Shown: piece after piece, positions 16,537 through 24,582 of the stretch
Layout: the number at the start of each line of letters is the position of its first letter
Numbering within the stretch: position 1 is the first letter of the stretch
NCBI GenBank assembly: GCA_019352055.1
Contig: JABBOB010000019.1
Location: 1-45,367, forward strand
Source: Acidobacteriota bacterium
Lineage (GTDB): Bacteria; Actinomycetota; Actinomycetes; Actinomycetales; Microbacteriaceae
DNA length: 45,367 nt
Direction of reading: 5' to 3'
Notes under the pieces: generated by a model
Seen by the model: the letters and a program-made list of their open reading frames with translations, nothing else
Database searches by the model: none
Told to the model about the DNA's origin: nothing
Made by a program: the position numbers and the translations under genes

Positions 16537-17588
16537 CGGCGGTCGCCGGTCGCAGCGCCGCCCTCACCGCACAGCTCCGGTTCACGGAGCGCCTCTTCGC
16601 GACCCGTGAGGACCGCGCGGTGGCCGCGCGCATCGACGCGGGCCTCGAGCGCGTCGAGGCGGGCATCCTCGAGCAGGTCGCGTTCCACGACCAGGTCGCC
16701 GACGTGCGCTCGCGCTACCTCCTGGCGGCCGGTGGCAAGCGGGTGCGGCCCGTGCTGACGCTGCTCACCGCGCAGCTCGGGGACGGGATCACCGACGACG
16801 TCGTGACCGCCGCGCAGGCCGTCGAGATCCTGCACGTCGGCTCCCTGTACCACGACGACGTGATGGACGAGGCGGCCGAGCGCCGCGGCGTCCCTTCCGC
16901 CCAGCAGGTCTGGGGCAACTCGGTCGCGATCCTCACCGGCGACCTGCTGTTCGCCCGGGCGAGCAAGCTCATCGCGGGGATCCAGGGTCCCGGGAACGTC
17001 CTCGCGCAGGCCGAGGTGTTCGAGCGGCTCGTCCTCGGACAGCTCCACGAGACCGTCGGGCCCGAGCCGGACCAGGACCCGGTCGACCACTACCTGCAGG
17101 TGCTCGCGGACAAGACGGGGGCGCTCATCGCCGCCGCCGCCGAGTGGGGCGCGTCCTACGCCAACGCGCCGCACGCCTACCGGGCGCCGTTGTCGACCTT
17201 CGGCCGCCGCATCGGCGTCGCATTCCAGCTGATCGACGACGTGATCGATCTCGCCCCCGACGAGGCGGAGACGGGGAAGCATCCCGGCACCGACCTGCGC
17301 GCCGGGGTCCCGACGCTGCCGCTGCTCCTCCTGCGGCGCCGAGCGGCGACCGACCCCGACGACCGCGCCCTGCTGGGCCGCATCGAGGCGCTCTCCGCCG
17401 ACGAGACGGACGCGACGGTCGCGGAGGTCGTCGCCGAGCTCCGGGCGCACCCGGTCACGGCCGAGACCCGCGCGGAGGCGCTGCGGTGGGCCGGCTCAGC
17501 GAAGGCGGCGCTCGACGTGCTGCCCGCCGGAACGGTGCGCCGTGCCCTGATCCGCTTCGCGGATCTGCTCGTCGACCGCTCGTACTGA
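16533..17588 (+). CDS. Polyprenyl diphosphate synthase (menaquinone side chain)
   Basis: A 351-aa trans-isoprenyl diphosphate synthase. The first Asp-rich motif is SLYHDDVMDEAAERR, the second is LIDDVIDLAPDE, and the GGKRVRP substrate-binding motif is present. The size and the motifs fit a medium/long-chain synthase of the heptaprenyl to nonaprenyl class. Position directly behind menG (GTG 16533 overlaps its TGA) makes supply of the MenA prenyl donor the likely role. Chain length cannot be read confidently from the sequence. Confidence 0.92.
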   Translation: MTAVAGRSAALTAQLRFTERLFATREDRAVAARIDAGLERVEAGILEQVAFHDQVADVRSRYLLAAGGKRVRPVLTLLTAQLGDGITDDVVTAAQAVEILHVGSLYHDDVMDEAAERRGVPSAQQVWGNSVAILTGDLLFARASKLIAGIQGPGNVLAQAEVFERLVLGQLHETVGPEPDQDPVDHYLQVLADKTGALIAAAAEWGASYANAPHAYRAPLSTFGRRIGVAFQLIDDVIDLAPDEAETGKHPGTDLRAGVPTLPLLLLRRRAATDPDDRALLGRIEALSADETDATVAEVVAELRAHPVTAETRAEALRWAGSAKAALDVLPAGTVRRALIRFADLLVDRSY

Positions 17589-17636
17589 CAGCTCGCCGGA
17601 GCCGCTCGCACGCGCCCGGCCGAAGGGAGTCGATCA

Positions 17637-18983
17637 ATGACCACGCTGCGCCTCGCCATCGTGGGGGCCGGACCCGCCGGCATCTACGCCGCGGACATCG
17701 CCAAGAAGGCCGAACGCGCCTTCGACGTGTCCATCGACCTGTTCGAGCGCCTCCCGGCCCCGTACGGCCTGGTCCGCTACGGCGTCGCACCCGACCACCC
17801 CCGCATCAAGGGCATCATCGGCGCGCTGCGTGAGGTGCTCGACGGCGGCGCGGTGCGCCTGTTCGGCAACGTCGACTTCGGCACGGACATCACGCTCGAG
17901 GACCTGCAGCAGCACTACCACGCGGTGATCTTCGCGACCGGCGCGATCCGGGACGCCTCGCTCGACATCCCCGGGATCGAGCTGCCCGGCTCCTACGGGG
18001 CCGCCGACGTCGTCAGCTGGTACGACGGCCACCCGGACGTGCCGCGCGACTGGCCGCTCGACGCGAAGGAGATCGCGGTCATCGGCAACGGCAACGTCGC
18101 CCTCGACGTCGCCCGCATCCTCGTCAAGCATGTGGACGACCTGATGCCCACGGAGATCCCCGCCAACGTGGAGGCGGGGCTGCGCGCCTCCCCGGTCTCG
18201 GACGTGCACGTGCTCGGCCGCCGCGGCCCAGCGAACGTGAAGTTCACGCCGCTCGAGCTGCGTGAGCTCGGCGAGCTGCGCGACGTGGACATGCTCGTCC
18301 AGGACGAGGACTTCGAGTACGACGACCAGGCCCGCATGGCCATCACCGCGAACAAGCAGGTCATGGTGATGGACCGGATCCTGCAGGGCTGGCGGAAGCG
18401 CGAGGTCGGCCGGGCGAGCCGGCGACTGCACCTGCACTGGTGGGCACGGCCGGTCGAGATCCTCGGCGACGGCCGGGTGGAGGCGATCCGTTGGGAGCGC
18501 ACCGAGCCGGACGGGCTCGGCGGCGCTCGCGGAACGGGCGAGTTCCGCGAGCAGGCGGTCCAGGCGGTCTACCGGGCCGTCGGGTACTTCGGCTCGCCCC
18601 TCGCAGGGGTGCCCTTCGATCCCGAGCGGGGTGTCATCCCCAACCACGAGGGCCAGGTGCTCGCCCACGACGGCGCGCTGCAGCCCGGCGTCTACGCCAC
18701 AGGCTGGATCAAGCGCGGTCCCGTCGGCCTCATCGGGCACACCAAGTCCGACGCCATGGAGACGGTCGAGCACGTGCTCACCGATCAGGGGATGTGGTGG
18801 AACCCGGCGCACCCGGACGAGCAGTCGGTGCCGGATCTGCTGGCGTCGCGGGGTGTCCACTTCACCACGATCGAGGGCTGGCACCACCTCGACGAGCACG
18901 AGCTGTCGCTCGGCGAGCACGCTGGGCGCACGCGCATCAAGGTCGTGCCCCGCGACGAGATGCTCGCCGCCTCCCTGCGCTGA
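17637..18983 (+). CDS. FprA-type ferredoxin/flavodoxin-NADP+ reductase
   Basis: A 448-aa flavoprotein of the adrenodoxin-reductase family. The FAD-binding GAGPAGIYAADIAKK is at the N-terminus and the NADP-binding GNGNVALDVARIL is near residue 155. The C-terminal GVYATGWIKRGPVGLIGH is a family hallmark that contacts FAD. It passes electrons between NADPH and ferredoxins. Unlike most neighbours, ATG 17637 has a clear Shine-Dalgarno (AAGGGAG, 7 nt upstream). A large composite hairpin follows the gene. Confidence 0.93.
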   Translation: MTTLRLAIVGAGPAGIYAADIAKKAERAFDVSIDLFERLPAPYGLVRYGVAPDHPRIKGIIGALREVLDGGAVRLFGNVDFGTDITLEDLQQHYHAVIFATGAIRDASLDIPGIELPGSYGAADVVSWYDGHPDVPRDWPLDAKEIAVIGNGNVALDVARILVKHVDDLMPTEIPANVEAGLRASPVSDVHVLGRRGPANVKFTPLELRELGELRDVDMLVQDEDFEYDDQARMAITANKQVMVMDRILQGWRKREVGRASRRLHLHWWARPVEILGDGRVEAIRWERTEPDGLGGARGTGEFREQAVQAVYRAVGYFGSPLAGVPFDPERGVIPNHEGQVLAHDGALQPGVYATGWIKRGPVGLIGHTKSDAMETVEHVLTDQGMWWNPAHPDEQSVPDLLASRGVHFTTIEGWHHLDEHELSLGEHAGRTRIKVVPRDEMLAASLR

Positions 18984-19030
18984 GCCGCCCGTACCTCCAC
19001 CCCGCGTGTTTCGCGGATCCGCACTTCCTC

Positions 19031-19110
19031 CGCGGATCCGGAGCAGCTCGGCGACACCCCGGACCCGGGAGGCCTGAAGCGGGGTGTCGCCGAGGATCTC
19101 CGGATCCGCG
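19031..19110. terminator. Large two-tier hairpin between convergent genes
   Basis: An outer perfect 13-bp stem (19031-19043 with 19098-19110) and an inner perfect 14-bp stem (19047-19060 with 19081-19094) are separated by a symmetric 3-nt internal loop and closed by a 20-nt loop. CGCGGATCCG of the outer arm is repeated at 19012-19021, allowing an alternative pairing. It lies between the stops of fprA and the 77-aa gene. Confidence 0.75.
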
Positions 19111-19117
19111 AGCACTG

Positions 19118-19351
19118 TCAGCCGGCGACGGTCTCCGAGGTCTCCGCGATCCGCTCGACCCGCTGGTAGCGGGCGACGCCGTCGCCGCCGACGAGCGACC
19201 AGGTGCCGGGGAAGTCGACGTGGGGGTTCTCGAGGATCTCCGGCACGCCCGCGACGGAGTCGGGCAGCGAGATGTCGTGCACCTGAGTCTCCGGGGCGAC
19301 TCCATCGACGAGATCGGTGGGCAGGAACTCGACTCTGAGCGACCGTGTCAT
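19118..19351 (-). CDS. 77-aa protein of unknown function
   Basis: I do not recognise this family. The predicted product is 77 aa, soluble and acidic, with no signal peptide or transmembrane segment. It begins MTRSLRVEFLPTDLVDGVAP and is rich in short hydrophobic-polar alternations that suggest beta structure. Support for a real gene is the TACGGT box on the minus strand (19358-19363) exactly 6 nt before ATG 19351, the same leaderless layout as the recognised genes, and the strong terminator-like hairpin just after its stop. Confidence 0.6.
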   Translation of the reverse strand: MTRSLRVEFLPTDLVDGVAPETQVHDISLPDSVAGVPEILENPHVDFPGTWSLVGGDGVARYQRVERIAETSETVAG

Positions 19352-19520
19352 GACGGGACCGTAGGACCGGTCTGCTGCGTCCCCGCTCGGAATCGGCGCA
19401 TCACGACCTCCTCGGAGACCTCCAGCAGGACGCAGGCGCAACAGCAGGAAGAGATCGCCGATCTTCTCCTGCTGAACGACATTCTTCCTGCTGTCGTGCT
19501 CGGGAGCGGAGGCGCCGTGC
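19352..19520. repeat. CAGCAGGAA repeat cassette A
   Basis: This 169-bp gap contains several CAGCAGGA/TCCTGCTG units. CAGCAGGAAGAGATC (19442-19456) and GATCTTCTCCTGCTG (19460-19474) form a 15-nt inverted pair with two mismatches and a 3-nt loop. TTCTTCCTGCTG followed by GTGCTCGGG (19482-19503) nearly repeats the unit of cassette B at 21.6 kb. The cassette follows the Nudix stop at 19521 on the minus strand. Confidence 0.7.
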
Positions 19521-19982
19521 TCAGGAGGCGAGGGCCTCGGCGACGAGGTCGGCGAGGTGCTCGGGATAGACCGTCGCGGTCGTCGCGCGCAGGTCGTCGA
19601 GCGTCCACCAGCGGAGACCGGCAAGGGCTCGCTGCTCCAGCTCGGTCCAGCCGACGGTCGTGGGCTCGAACGCCGGCACCCGGGCCACGAAGAACAGCTC
19701 CCGCTGCTCGATCAGCCGGCCGTCGAACGGGAACACGGAGGAGCGTCGCGCGACCGGCCCCCTGAGCTCGGCGACACGGTGCCCGGTCTCCTCGAACGCC
19801 TCGCGGAGAGCCGCCGCACGGGCGTCCTCGCCGGCTTCCACGCCGCCGCCGGGCGTGAACCACCAGGTCCCGGCACCCGGGTCGGCCGGATCGCCCCCTT
19901 CGACCAGCAGCACCCTTCCCTCCGGATCCAGCAGCAGCACGCGGGCGGCGTTGCGGACCACGGCTCGCGGCGGCGTCTTCAC
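19521..19982 (-). CDS. Nudix hydrolase
   Basis: A 153-aa Nudix-fold protein. The Nudix box is complete: GGGVEAGEDARAAALREAFE followed by ETG, fitting GX5EX7REUXEEXGU. It hydrolyses some nucleoside-diphosphate-linked compound; the substrate is not predictable. The C-terminal half contains a WW pair (LAGLRWWTLDDL) usual in this small class. I place the start at GTG 19982 because TAGCGT on the minus strand (19990-19995) is 7 nt upstream; GTG 19991 in frame overlaps that box. Confidence 0.88.
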   Translation of the reverse strand: MKTPPRAVVRNAARVLLLDPEGRVLLVEGGDPADPGAGTWWFTPGGGVEAGEDARAAALREAFEETGHRVAELRGPVARRSSVFPFDGRLIEQRELFFVARVPAFEPTTVGWTELEQRALAGLRWWTLDDLRATTATVYPEHLADLVAEALAS

Positions 19983-20059
19983 GGCGCCCACGCTAATCCG
20001 GTGCGTCCCTGATCCGATGGAGCGCTCGGTCGGATCGGGGACGGAGCGCCCACCGAGGG

Positions 20060-21520
20060 CTACTGGAGCGCGGCGGTGAGCCGCGCGACGTTGTCGAGCA
20101 CGGCGGTGCGGAGGGGGCGCGCGTCCCACTCCTCGATGGTCAGCCGGCGGCTCGCCCTCCGGTAGCCCTCCTCGAGCTGCCGGAGGTCGTCGACGAAGGC
20201 CCGCCCGCGGACCATGAGCGACACCTCGAGGTTCAGCGTGAACGACCGCATGTCGAGGTTGCTGGACCCGATCACCGCGACGTCGTCGTCGATCGTGAAG
20301 TGCTTCGCGTGGAGGATGGTCGGCTTCCGGTAGAGCCAGATGACGACACCGGCCTGCAGCAGGCTCTCGTAGTAGCTGCGCTGCGCATGGAACACGACGG
20401 CCTGGTCGCCGATCTCGCTGACGAACAGCTCGACCTGCACGCCGCGCTGCGCCGCGGTCGTCACCGCGTAGAGCATGGAGTCGTCGGGCACGAAGTAGGG
20501 GCTGACGAGCACGATCCGCTTCTGAGCCGCGTAGATCAGGCCGTTGAAGAGCCGGAGATTGTTCTCGCCCTCGAAGCCCGGCCCGCTCGGCACGACCTGG
20601 CAGTCGAGGGCCTCGTCCCCGACGGGGGCGACGGTCTGGCGTGCCTCCCGCTGCAGCAGCACGTCGGTCTCGCCGAACCAGTCCGAGATGAAGATGGTGT
20701 TCAGCTCGGCGACGATCGGCCCCTCGAGCCGGACCATCAGGTCCTTCCATCGCAGTCCGCGGCGGCGGTTCGTCCAGCGGTCGTAGGTGCGGTCGATCAT
20801 GTTCTGCGAACCCATGAACGCCACCCGACCGTCGACGACGAGGACCTTGCGGTGGTTGCGCAGGTCGGGGCGCTGATAGCGCCCGCGGTACGGCTGCACG
20901 GGCAGCAGCAGGTGCCAGTCCGCTCCCATCGACTTCAGTCGCCGGATCGTGCGGCGGTAACCGCGCACCCGGAGGGAGGCGATGTGGTCGAGCAGCACCC
21001 GCACGGTGACGCCGCGTGCCAGCGCCTCCTCCATCGCGTCGAAGAACGGTGCCGTCGTCGCGTCGAGGGACAGGATGTAGAACTCGACGTGTACGAACGA
21101 CTGCGCGGCGCGGACCGCCTCCGTCATCTCCGCGATCGACCGGTCGTACTCCCCGAAGAGACGCGCCGTGTTGCCGCCCAGCAGGGGCATCGCGCCGAGC
21201 CGGCGGTTCAGTGCGGCGAGGGAGGCGAACCACGGCGGCCAGTCGGGCTGCTCCGTCGCGACACGGATCCCCTCCGTCGCGTTCATCACGTACCGGTTGA
21301 TCTGCTGCTGCTTCCTGCGCCGTCGTCGGGGCAGCTTGGTGCTGCCGAAGAGCAGGAAGGCGATCAGCCCCGCGTAGGGGATGAAGAAGATCGCGAGCAG
21401 CCACGCTGCGGCGGTCGCAGGTCGGCGGTTCTTCGGCACGAACACGACCGCGAGCACCCGGATCACCACGTCCACGACGATGACCGCGATGGGGAACGCC
21501 AGCGAGACACCGGCGACCAT
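20060..21520 (-). CDS. cls: Cardiolipin synthase
   Basis: A 486-aa phospholipase D-superfamily membrane enzyme that makes cardiolipin from phosphatidylglycerol. Two N-terminal transmembrane helices form a PLDc_N domain (residues 1-60). Two HKD motifs follow: NHRKVLVVDGRVAFMGSQN and LHAKHFTIDDDVAVIGSSN, each with the H, K and D residues. Length is normal for bacterial Cls. ATG 21520 follows TAGGAT on the minus strand (21528-21533) by 7 nt, suggesting a leaderless mRNA, with the repeat cassette B immediately upstream of this promoter. Confidence 0.93.
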   Translation of the reverse strand: MVAGVSLAFPIAVIVVDVVIRVLAVVFVPKNRRPATAAAWLLAIFFIPYAGLIAFLLFGSTKLPRRRRRKQQQINRYVMNATEGIRVATEQPDWPPWFASLAALNRRLGAMPLLGGNTARLFGEYDRSIAEMTEAVRAAQSFVHVEFYILSLDATTAPFFDAMEEALARGVTVRVLLDHIASLRVRGYRRTIRRLKSMGADWHLLLPVQPYRGRYQRPDLRNHRKVLVVDGRVAFMGSQNMIDRTYDRWTNRRRGLRWKDLMVRLEGPIVAELNTIFISDWFGETDVLLQREARQTVAPVGDEALDCQVVPSGPGFEGENNLRLFNGLIYAAQKRIVLVSPYFVPDDSMLYAVTTAAQRGVQVELFVSEIGDQAVVFHAQRSYYESLLQAGVVIWLYRKPTILHAKHFTIDDDVAVIGSSNLDMRSFTLNLEVSLMVRGRAFVDDLRQLEEGYRRASRRLTIEEWDARPLRTAVLDNVARLTAALQ

Positions 21521-21577
21521 GCCCGGGATCCTAAGGGCAGGCCGGCCCCGGGTTCAGCCCGAGAACGGGTGCCAGCG

Positions 21578-21707
21578 GAGCACCACAGCAGGAAGAACGG
21601 CGCGCTGCAGCAGGAACCGGTCGCATCAGCAGGAACGAAGGGCCCGGATCTTCCTGCCGAACCTCGTTCTTCCTGCTGTGGTGCTCGTTCTTCCTGCTGT
21701 GGTGCTC
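21578..21707. repeat. CAGCAGGAA repeat cassette B with 22-bp perfect inverted repeat
   Basis: The 22-nt segment 21578-21599 is the exact reverse complement of 21665-21686. The right arm is then repeated in tandem with a 21-bp period (21666-21686 and 21687-21707). Between the arms are further CAGCAGGAAC units and a TTCCTGCC variant. The whole lies between the yajQ-like stop (21712) and the cls promoter. It is not CRISPR-like: units are too few and partly inverted. Confidence 0.85.
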
Positions 21708-21711
21708 GGGC

Positions 21712-22200
21712 CTAGCGGAAGTTGAGGAACTGCAGGTCGAGATCCAGCTCTGCGCGCTTCAGCAGCGCGATCGTGGTCTGCAGGTCGTCGCGGCTCTTCG
21801 ACGTGACACGCACCTCGTCGCCCTGGATCTGCGCCTTGACGCTCTTCGGCCCCTCGTCGCGGATCAGCTTCGTGACCTTCTTGGCGTTGTCGCTGTCGAT
21901 GCCGTTCTTCAGCTTCGCCTCGATGCGGTACTCCTTGCCCGATGCGAACGGCTCGCCCGCGTCGAGCGCCTTGAGCGAGATGCCGCGCTTGATGAGCTTC
22001 GACTCGAGCACGTCGAGCACCGCGCGCACCCGTTCCTCGCTCGAGGCCTTCAGCACGAACTGCTCGCCCTTGAGCTCGAGCGATGCACCGACCCCCTTGA
22101 AGTCGTAGCGCTGCTCGAGCTCCTTCCTCGCCTGGTTGGCGGCGTTGTCCGCCTCCATCGGATCCACCTTGCTGACGACGTCGAACGAGCTATCGGCCAT
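21712..22200 (-). CDS. YajQ family nucleotide-binding protein
   Basis: A 162-aa YajQ (DUF520) protein. The N-terminus ([13 protein letters not shown], then [14 protein letters not shown]) and the C-terminus ([22 protein letters not shown]) are family signatures. YajQ homologues bind nucleotides, and one in Xanthomonas binds cyclic di-GMP; the role here is unknown. ATG 22200 follows TACACT on the minus strand (22210-22215) by 9 nt. Its 3' flank contains repeat cassette B. Confidence 0.93.
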   Translation of the reverse strand: MADSSFDVVSKVDPMEADNAANQARKELEQRYDFKGVGASLELKGEQFVLKASSEERVRAVLDVLESKLIKRGISLKALDAGEPFASGKEYRIEAKLKNGIDSDNAKKVTKLIRDEGPKSVKAQIQGDEVRVTSKSRDDLQTTIALLKRAELDLDLQFLNFR

Positions 22201-22335
22201 GGGACCAGGAGTGTAGGAGGCTTCGTCCGCCCTCGGGTGGGGAGCCCCGGACGAGCCGCACGGGGACGAGTCCGCGCCGCGCCCCGGTCGCGTGGTTTCG
22301 AAGCACGCGCGGCTTCGCGTATTCTGCATGGGCGC

Positions 22336-22366
22336 CTCGGGCCAGCCTGCGAAGGGCTGGCCCGAG
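22336..22366 (+). other. Perfect 12-bp hairpin in the tRNA-Tyr 5' leader
   Basis: CTCGGGCCAGCC (22336-22347) pairs perfectly with GGCTGGCCCGAG (22355-22366) over a 7-nt loop and ends 6 nt before the first base of the mature tRNA. A TATTCT box (22320-22325) lies just upstream and may be the -10 element, which would put this hairpin in the precursor leader. Confidence 0.6.
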
Positions 22367-22372
22367 CAGCCA

Positions 22373-22454
22373 GGCGGGTTACCCAAGCGGCCAAAGGGAT
22401 CTGACTGTAAATCAGCCGGCGTAGCCTCCGGGGGTTCGAATCCCTCACCCGCCA
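22373..22454 (+). tRNA. tRNA-Tyr (anticodon GTA)
   Basis: An 82-nt type II tRNA with a long variable arm. The acceptor stem GGCGGGT (22373-22379) pairs with ACCCGCC (22447-22453), followed by discriminator A. The anticodon loop is CTGTAAA with GTA. The T-loop GGTTCGAATC is intact. CCA is not encoded. It decodes UAU and UAC codons. Confidence 0.95.
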
Positions 22455-22455
22455 C

Positions 22456-22485
22456 AGGCCCGGATTCTTCAGGGAATCCGGGCCT
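22456..22485 (+). terminator. Terminator after tRNA-Tyr
   Basis: AGGCCCGGATTC (22456-22467) and GAATCCGGGCCT (22474-22485) form a perfect 12-bp stem with a 6-nt loop, starting two bases after the mature tRNA end. No T-run follows. Confidence 0.75.
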
Positions 22486-22583
22486 CCCGGCTGTCTGCGG
22501 CGCTTCCTCCCCGGGCGACGAGGCCTCATGCGTCGGCGACGTCCGCGGTCGGAGCTGCGCGCGAGACGGGCGCGGCCGGTGGG

Positions 22584-22736
22584 TCACCTCACGCGGGTGT
22601 CGCGCCGGGTCCGGCGGAACGCTCGTCGCTGGGCGCGATCGGCGCGGCCGATCACTGCGCCGATGAGCGCCGCGAGCACGATCGCGGTGATGACCCATGC
22701 GGCGAGCACGGTGATCACGATCACGACGACGAGCAC
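22584..22736 (-). CDS. 50-aa membrane protein, unknown
   Basis: The predicted product is 50 aa: one long hydrophobic stretch ([20 protein letters not shown]) continuing to about residue 30, then a strongly basic tail ([14 protein letters not shown]), as in single-span or hairpin small membrane proteins. I do not recognise the family. Support for a gene is GTG 22736 with TACGGT on the minus strand (22744-22749) exactly 7 nt upstream, matching the leaderless layout of known genes in this window. No Shine-Dalgarno is present. Upstream extension in frame lacks good start codons. Confidence 0.5.
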   Translation of the reverse strand: MLVVVIVITVLAAWVITAIVLAALIGAVIGRADRAQRRAFRRTRRDTRVR

Positions 22737-22837
22737 CTGCTCGACCGTACGTACCCGCGGCCCGATGCGCAGTCCTCCAACATGCGGACCCGGGGCCCGT
22801 TCCGCGGCGCGCGTCCCCTCCTGGGCTCCTCGCACGC

Positions 22838-22876
22838 CACTGCTGCGTCGCACTCCAGGAGTGCGACGCAGCAGCG
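22838..22876. terminator. Near-perfect palindrome after the I78-like gene
   Basis: Arms 22840-22856 and 22858-22874 are perfect 17-nt reverse complements (CTGCTGCGTCGCACTCC) with a single base between them; CC/GG pairs extend the stem after one mismatch. It starts 16 nt after the minus-strand stop at 22890, a terminator position for the HtrA-I78 operon. Confidence 0.7.
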
Positions 22877-22889
22877 GGGGCCGCGGGGA

Positions 22890-23099
22890 TCAGCCGGGGC
22901 GGACCTCGGTCACGATGTCGTCGCGGTCGGTGACGAGCGTCACGCGGTCGGGACGGAACTCGAGGGTGATCATCTCGTCCGGACCGGCGATCCGAGCCCG
23001 GAGCCCCGCGTCCACGACCTCCTGCTCGGCAGCCCCCGAGGGGAGCCCGACCAGCGCGGCGGAGTGCTCCGCGGCCCAGACCGCGGCGTCGGTCGTCAT
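22890..23099 (-). CDS. Peptidase inhibitor I78-like small protein
   Basis: A 69-aa soluble protein. The C-terminal half ([18 protein letters not shown] and DIVTEVRPG) fits the peptidase inhibitor I78 pattern of a loop followed by an amphipathic strand pair ending near Gly. It has no signal peptide. Its ATG overlaps the stop codon of the HtrA protease gene (TGATG), which implies co-translation. The pairing suggests a role in restraining a serine protease, but the HtrA catalytic domain should be outside the membrane whereas this protein has no export signal. Family assignment is by eye. Confidence 0.7.
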   Translation of the reverse strand: MTTDAAVWAAEHSAALVGLPSGAAEQEVVDAGLRARIAGPDEMITLEFRPDRVTLVTDRDDIVTEVRPG

Positions 23100-24511
23100 C
23101 AGTCGGCCGGTCCCGCCGCCAGCGTCACGGTCGCGGTGTGCGTCGCGCCGGCCGTGTCCGTGAAGGTGATCGTCACCGTCTGGCCCACCGCGTGCTTGCC
23201 GATGGCCGCGGACAGCTCCGCGCTCGAGGAGATCATCGTGCTGCCGACCTTGGTGATGGTGTCGCCGGCCGCGAGCGCCGTCTTCGCGGCGGGTGTGCCG
23301 GAGAGCACCTGCTGCACGACCGCGCCGCTCGAATCGGCCGAGAGCGAGATGCCGAGGAAGGCGGGGAGGCCGAGGGTGATCTCGGAGGTGGCGTCGCCTG
23401 CGACGATCTGCTTCGCGACGCCCATGGCCGTGCTGATCGGGATCGCGTAGCCCGTGACCGCGGCGGTGCCGGAGGAGGCGGCCGTCGTGACACCGATCAC
23501 CCCGCCGTTCGTGTTCTCGACCGCGCCGCCCGAGTCGCCGGGGACGACATCGGCGTTGATCTCGATCAGCCCGTGCAGCGTCTCGCCGGGGGTCGAGCCC
23601 TCGCTCGAGGTCGTGATGGTCTGGTCGAGCGCGCTGACGGTCCCCGCCGCCGCGGACAGCGTGCCGGTGCCGTTCGCGTTCCCGATCGCGGTGACCGCGT
23701 CGCCGGTGGAGGGGACGCCCGTCGCGAGGTGCGCGACCGTGAGGCCCGACGCGTTCTGGAGCTGCAGCACCGCGATGTCCTTCGTCGCGTCGGTGCCGAC
23801 GACGGCCGCCGTGTAGCTCCTGCCGGTCGACTGCACGGTGACCTTGATGGCGGTGGCGCCGTCGATCACGTGGTTGTTGGTGAGGATCCGGCCGTTCGAG
23901 GTGAGGATGATGCCGGTACCCGCCGCCTCGCCGTTCTCGTAGCCGAGCTGGGTGTCGACGGTGACGAGCCCCACGACCTGGCCGGCCGTCGCCGTGGTCG
24001 CGCTGCTCGTGGTCGACGAACCGGTGCCCGAGCCGGACCCGGAGCCGAACCCGCCGACGCCGGAGCCGGACCGGTTCCCGAAGCCCTGGCCGCCGAAGCC
24101 CTGGCCACCGAAGCCCTGGCCGCCGAACCCGCCCTGCGTGCCGAGACCGTTGGACGATCCGGAGCCGCCCTGCTGCTGGGGCGTACCGGTCCCGGCGCTC
24201 GCGCTCGCGGTCGTGGTGCTGCGGGCCAGCGCGAGCGAGGCCGCTGCGCCTCCGCCTGCGCCCGCCGTGAAGATCACGGCAGCCGCGATGCTGAGCGCGG
24301 CGATCCGTCGGTGCTTCTTCGAGGCGCGCGAGGCGTCGGCCTCGTCCTCGGCGAGCGGCGAGCGGAACGCCTCGGGGGCGGCGAGAGGCGCCGGGAACGC
24401 CTCCGGGGCGGCGACGAAGGGCTCGTGGGTCTGCTGGGGGGCGTCGACGGCGGGGCGGCGCTCGTCGTCAGGCGTGACGTCGAAGGGGTTCTGGTCGTTC
24501 ACGAAGGACAT
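23099..24511 (-). CDS. HtrA/DegP-like membrane-anchored serine protease with PDZ domain
   Basis: A 470-aa S1C protease. An acidic cytosolic N-terminus (1-65) precedes a single transmembrane segment (about 69-95), placing the rest outside the cell. A Gly/Ser-rich linker (105-170) contains three GFGGQ repeats. The trypsin-like domain has the triad His 214 (TNNHVIDG), Asp 245 (DIAVLQL) and Ser 327 (GDSGGA). A PDZ domain occupies about 385-465. It probably degrades misfolded envelope proteins. ATG 24511 is preceded by GGAAGG; an upstream in-frame ATG at 24547 is less well supported. The I78-like gene is translationally coupled downstream. Confidence 0.93.
   Translation of the reverse strand: MSFVNDQNPFDVTPDDERRPAVDAPQQTHEPFVAAPEAFPAPLAAPEAFRSPLAEDEADASRASKKHRRIAALSIAAAVIFTAGAGGGAAASLALARSTTTASASAGTGTPQQQGGSGSSNGLGTQGGFGGQGFGGQGFGGQGFGNRSGSGVGGFGSGSGSGTGSSTTSSATTATAGQVVGLVTVDTQLGYENGEAAGTGIILTSNGRILTNNHVIDGATAIKVTVQSTGRSYTAAVVGTDATKDIAVLQLQNASGLTVAHLATGVPSTGDAVTAIGNANGTGTLSAAAGTVSALDQTITTSSEGSTPGETLHGLIEINADVVPGDSGGAVENTNGGVIGVTTAASSGTAAVTGYAIPISTAMGVAKQIVAGDATSEITLGLPAFLGISLSADSSGAVVQQVLSGTPAAKTALAAGDTITKVGSTMISSSAELSAAIGKHAVGQTVTITFTDTAGATHTATVTLAAGPAD
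24079..24123. repeat. Three 15-bp tandem repeats in the HtrA linker
   Basis: Three near-identical 15-bp units (CGAAGCCCTGGCCGC, the middle with one change) encode the GFGGQ repeats of the extracellular linker. In-frame tandem repeats of this size can vary in copy number between strains by replication slippage without breaking the frame. Confidence 0.9.
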
Positions 24512-24582
24512 CCAACGCCTTCCGGTCAAGAGGGGAACCTGAGCCACCCAAGCGGATCACTGGAGTGGCCTGGGAGGAATCT

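Noticed and set aside
21578-21707. CRISPR array
   Set aside because: There are only a few units, in both orientations, with irregular or absent spacers and no cas genes in the window.
24079-24123. Tandem repeats in the HtrA gene as a regulatory or CRISPR-like element
   Set aside because: They are in frame and encode a Gly-rich linker, so protein-level explanation is enough.
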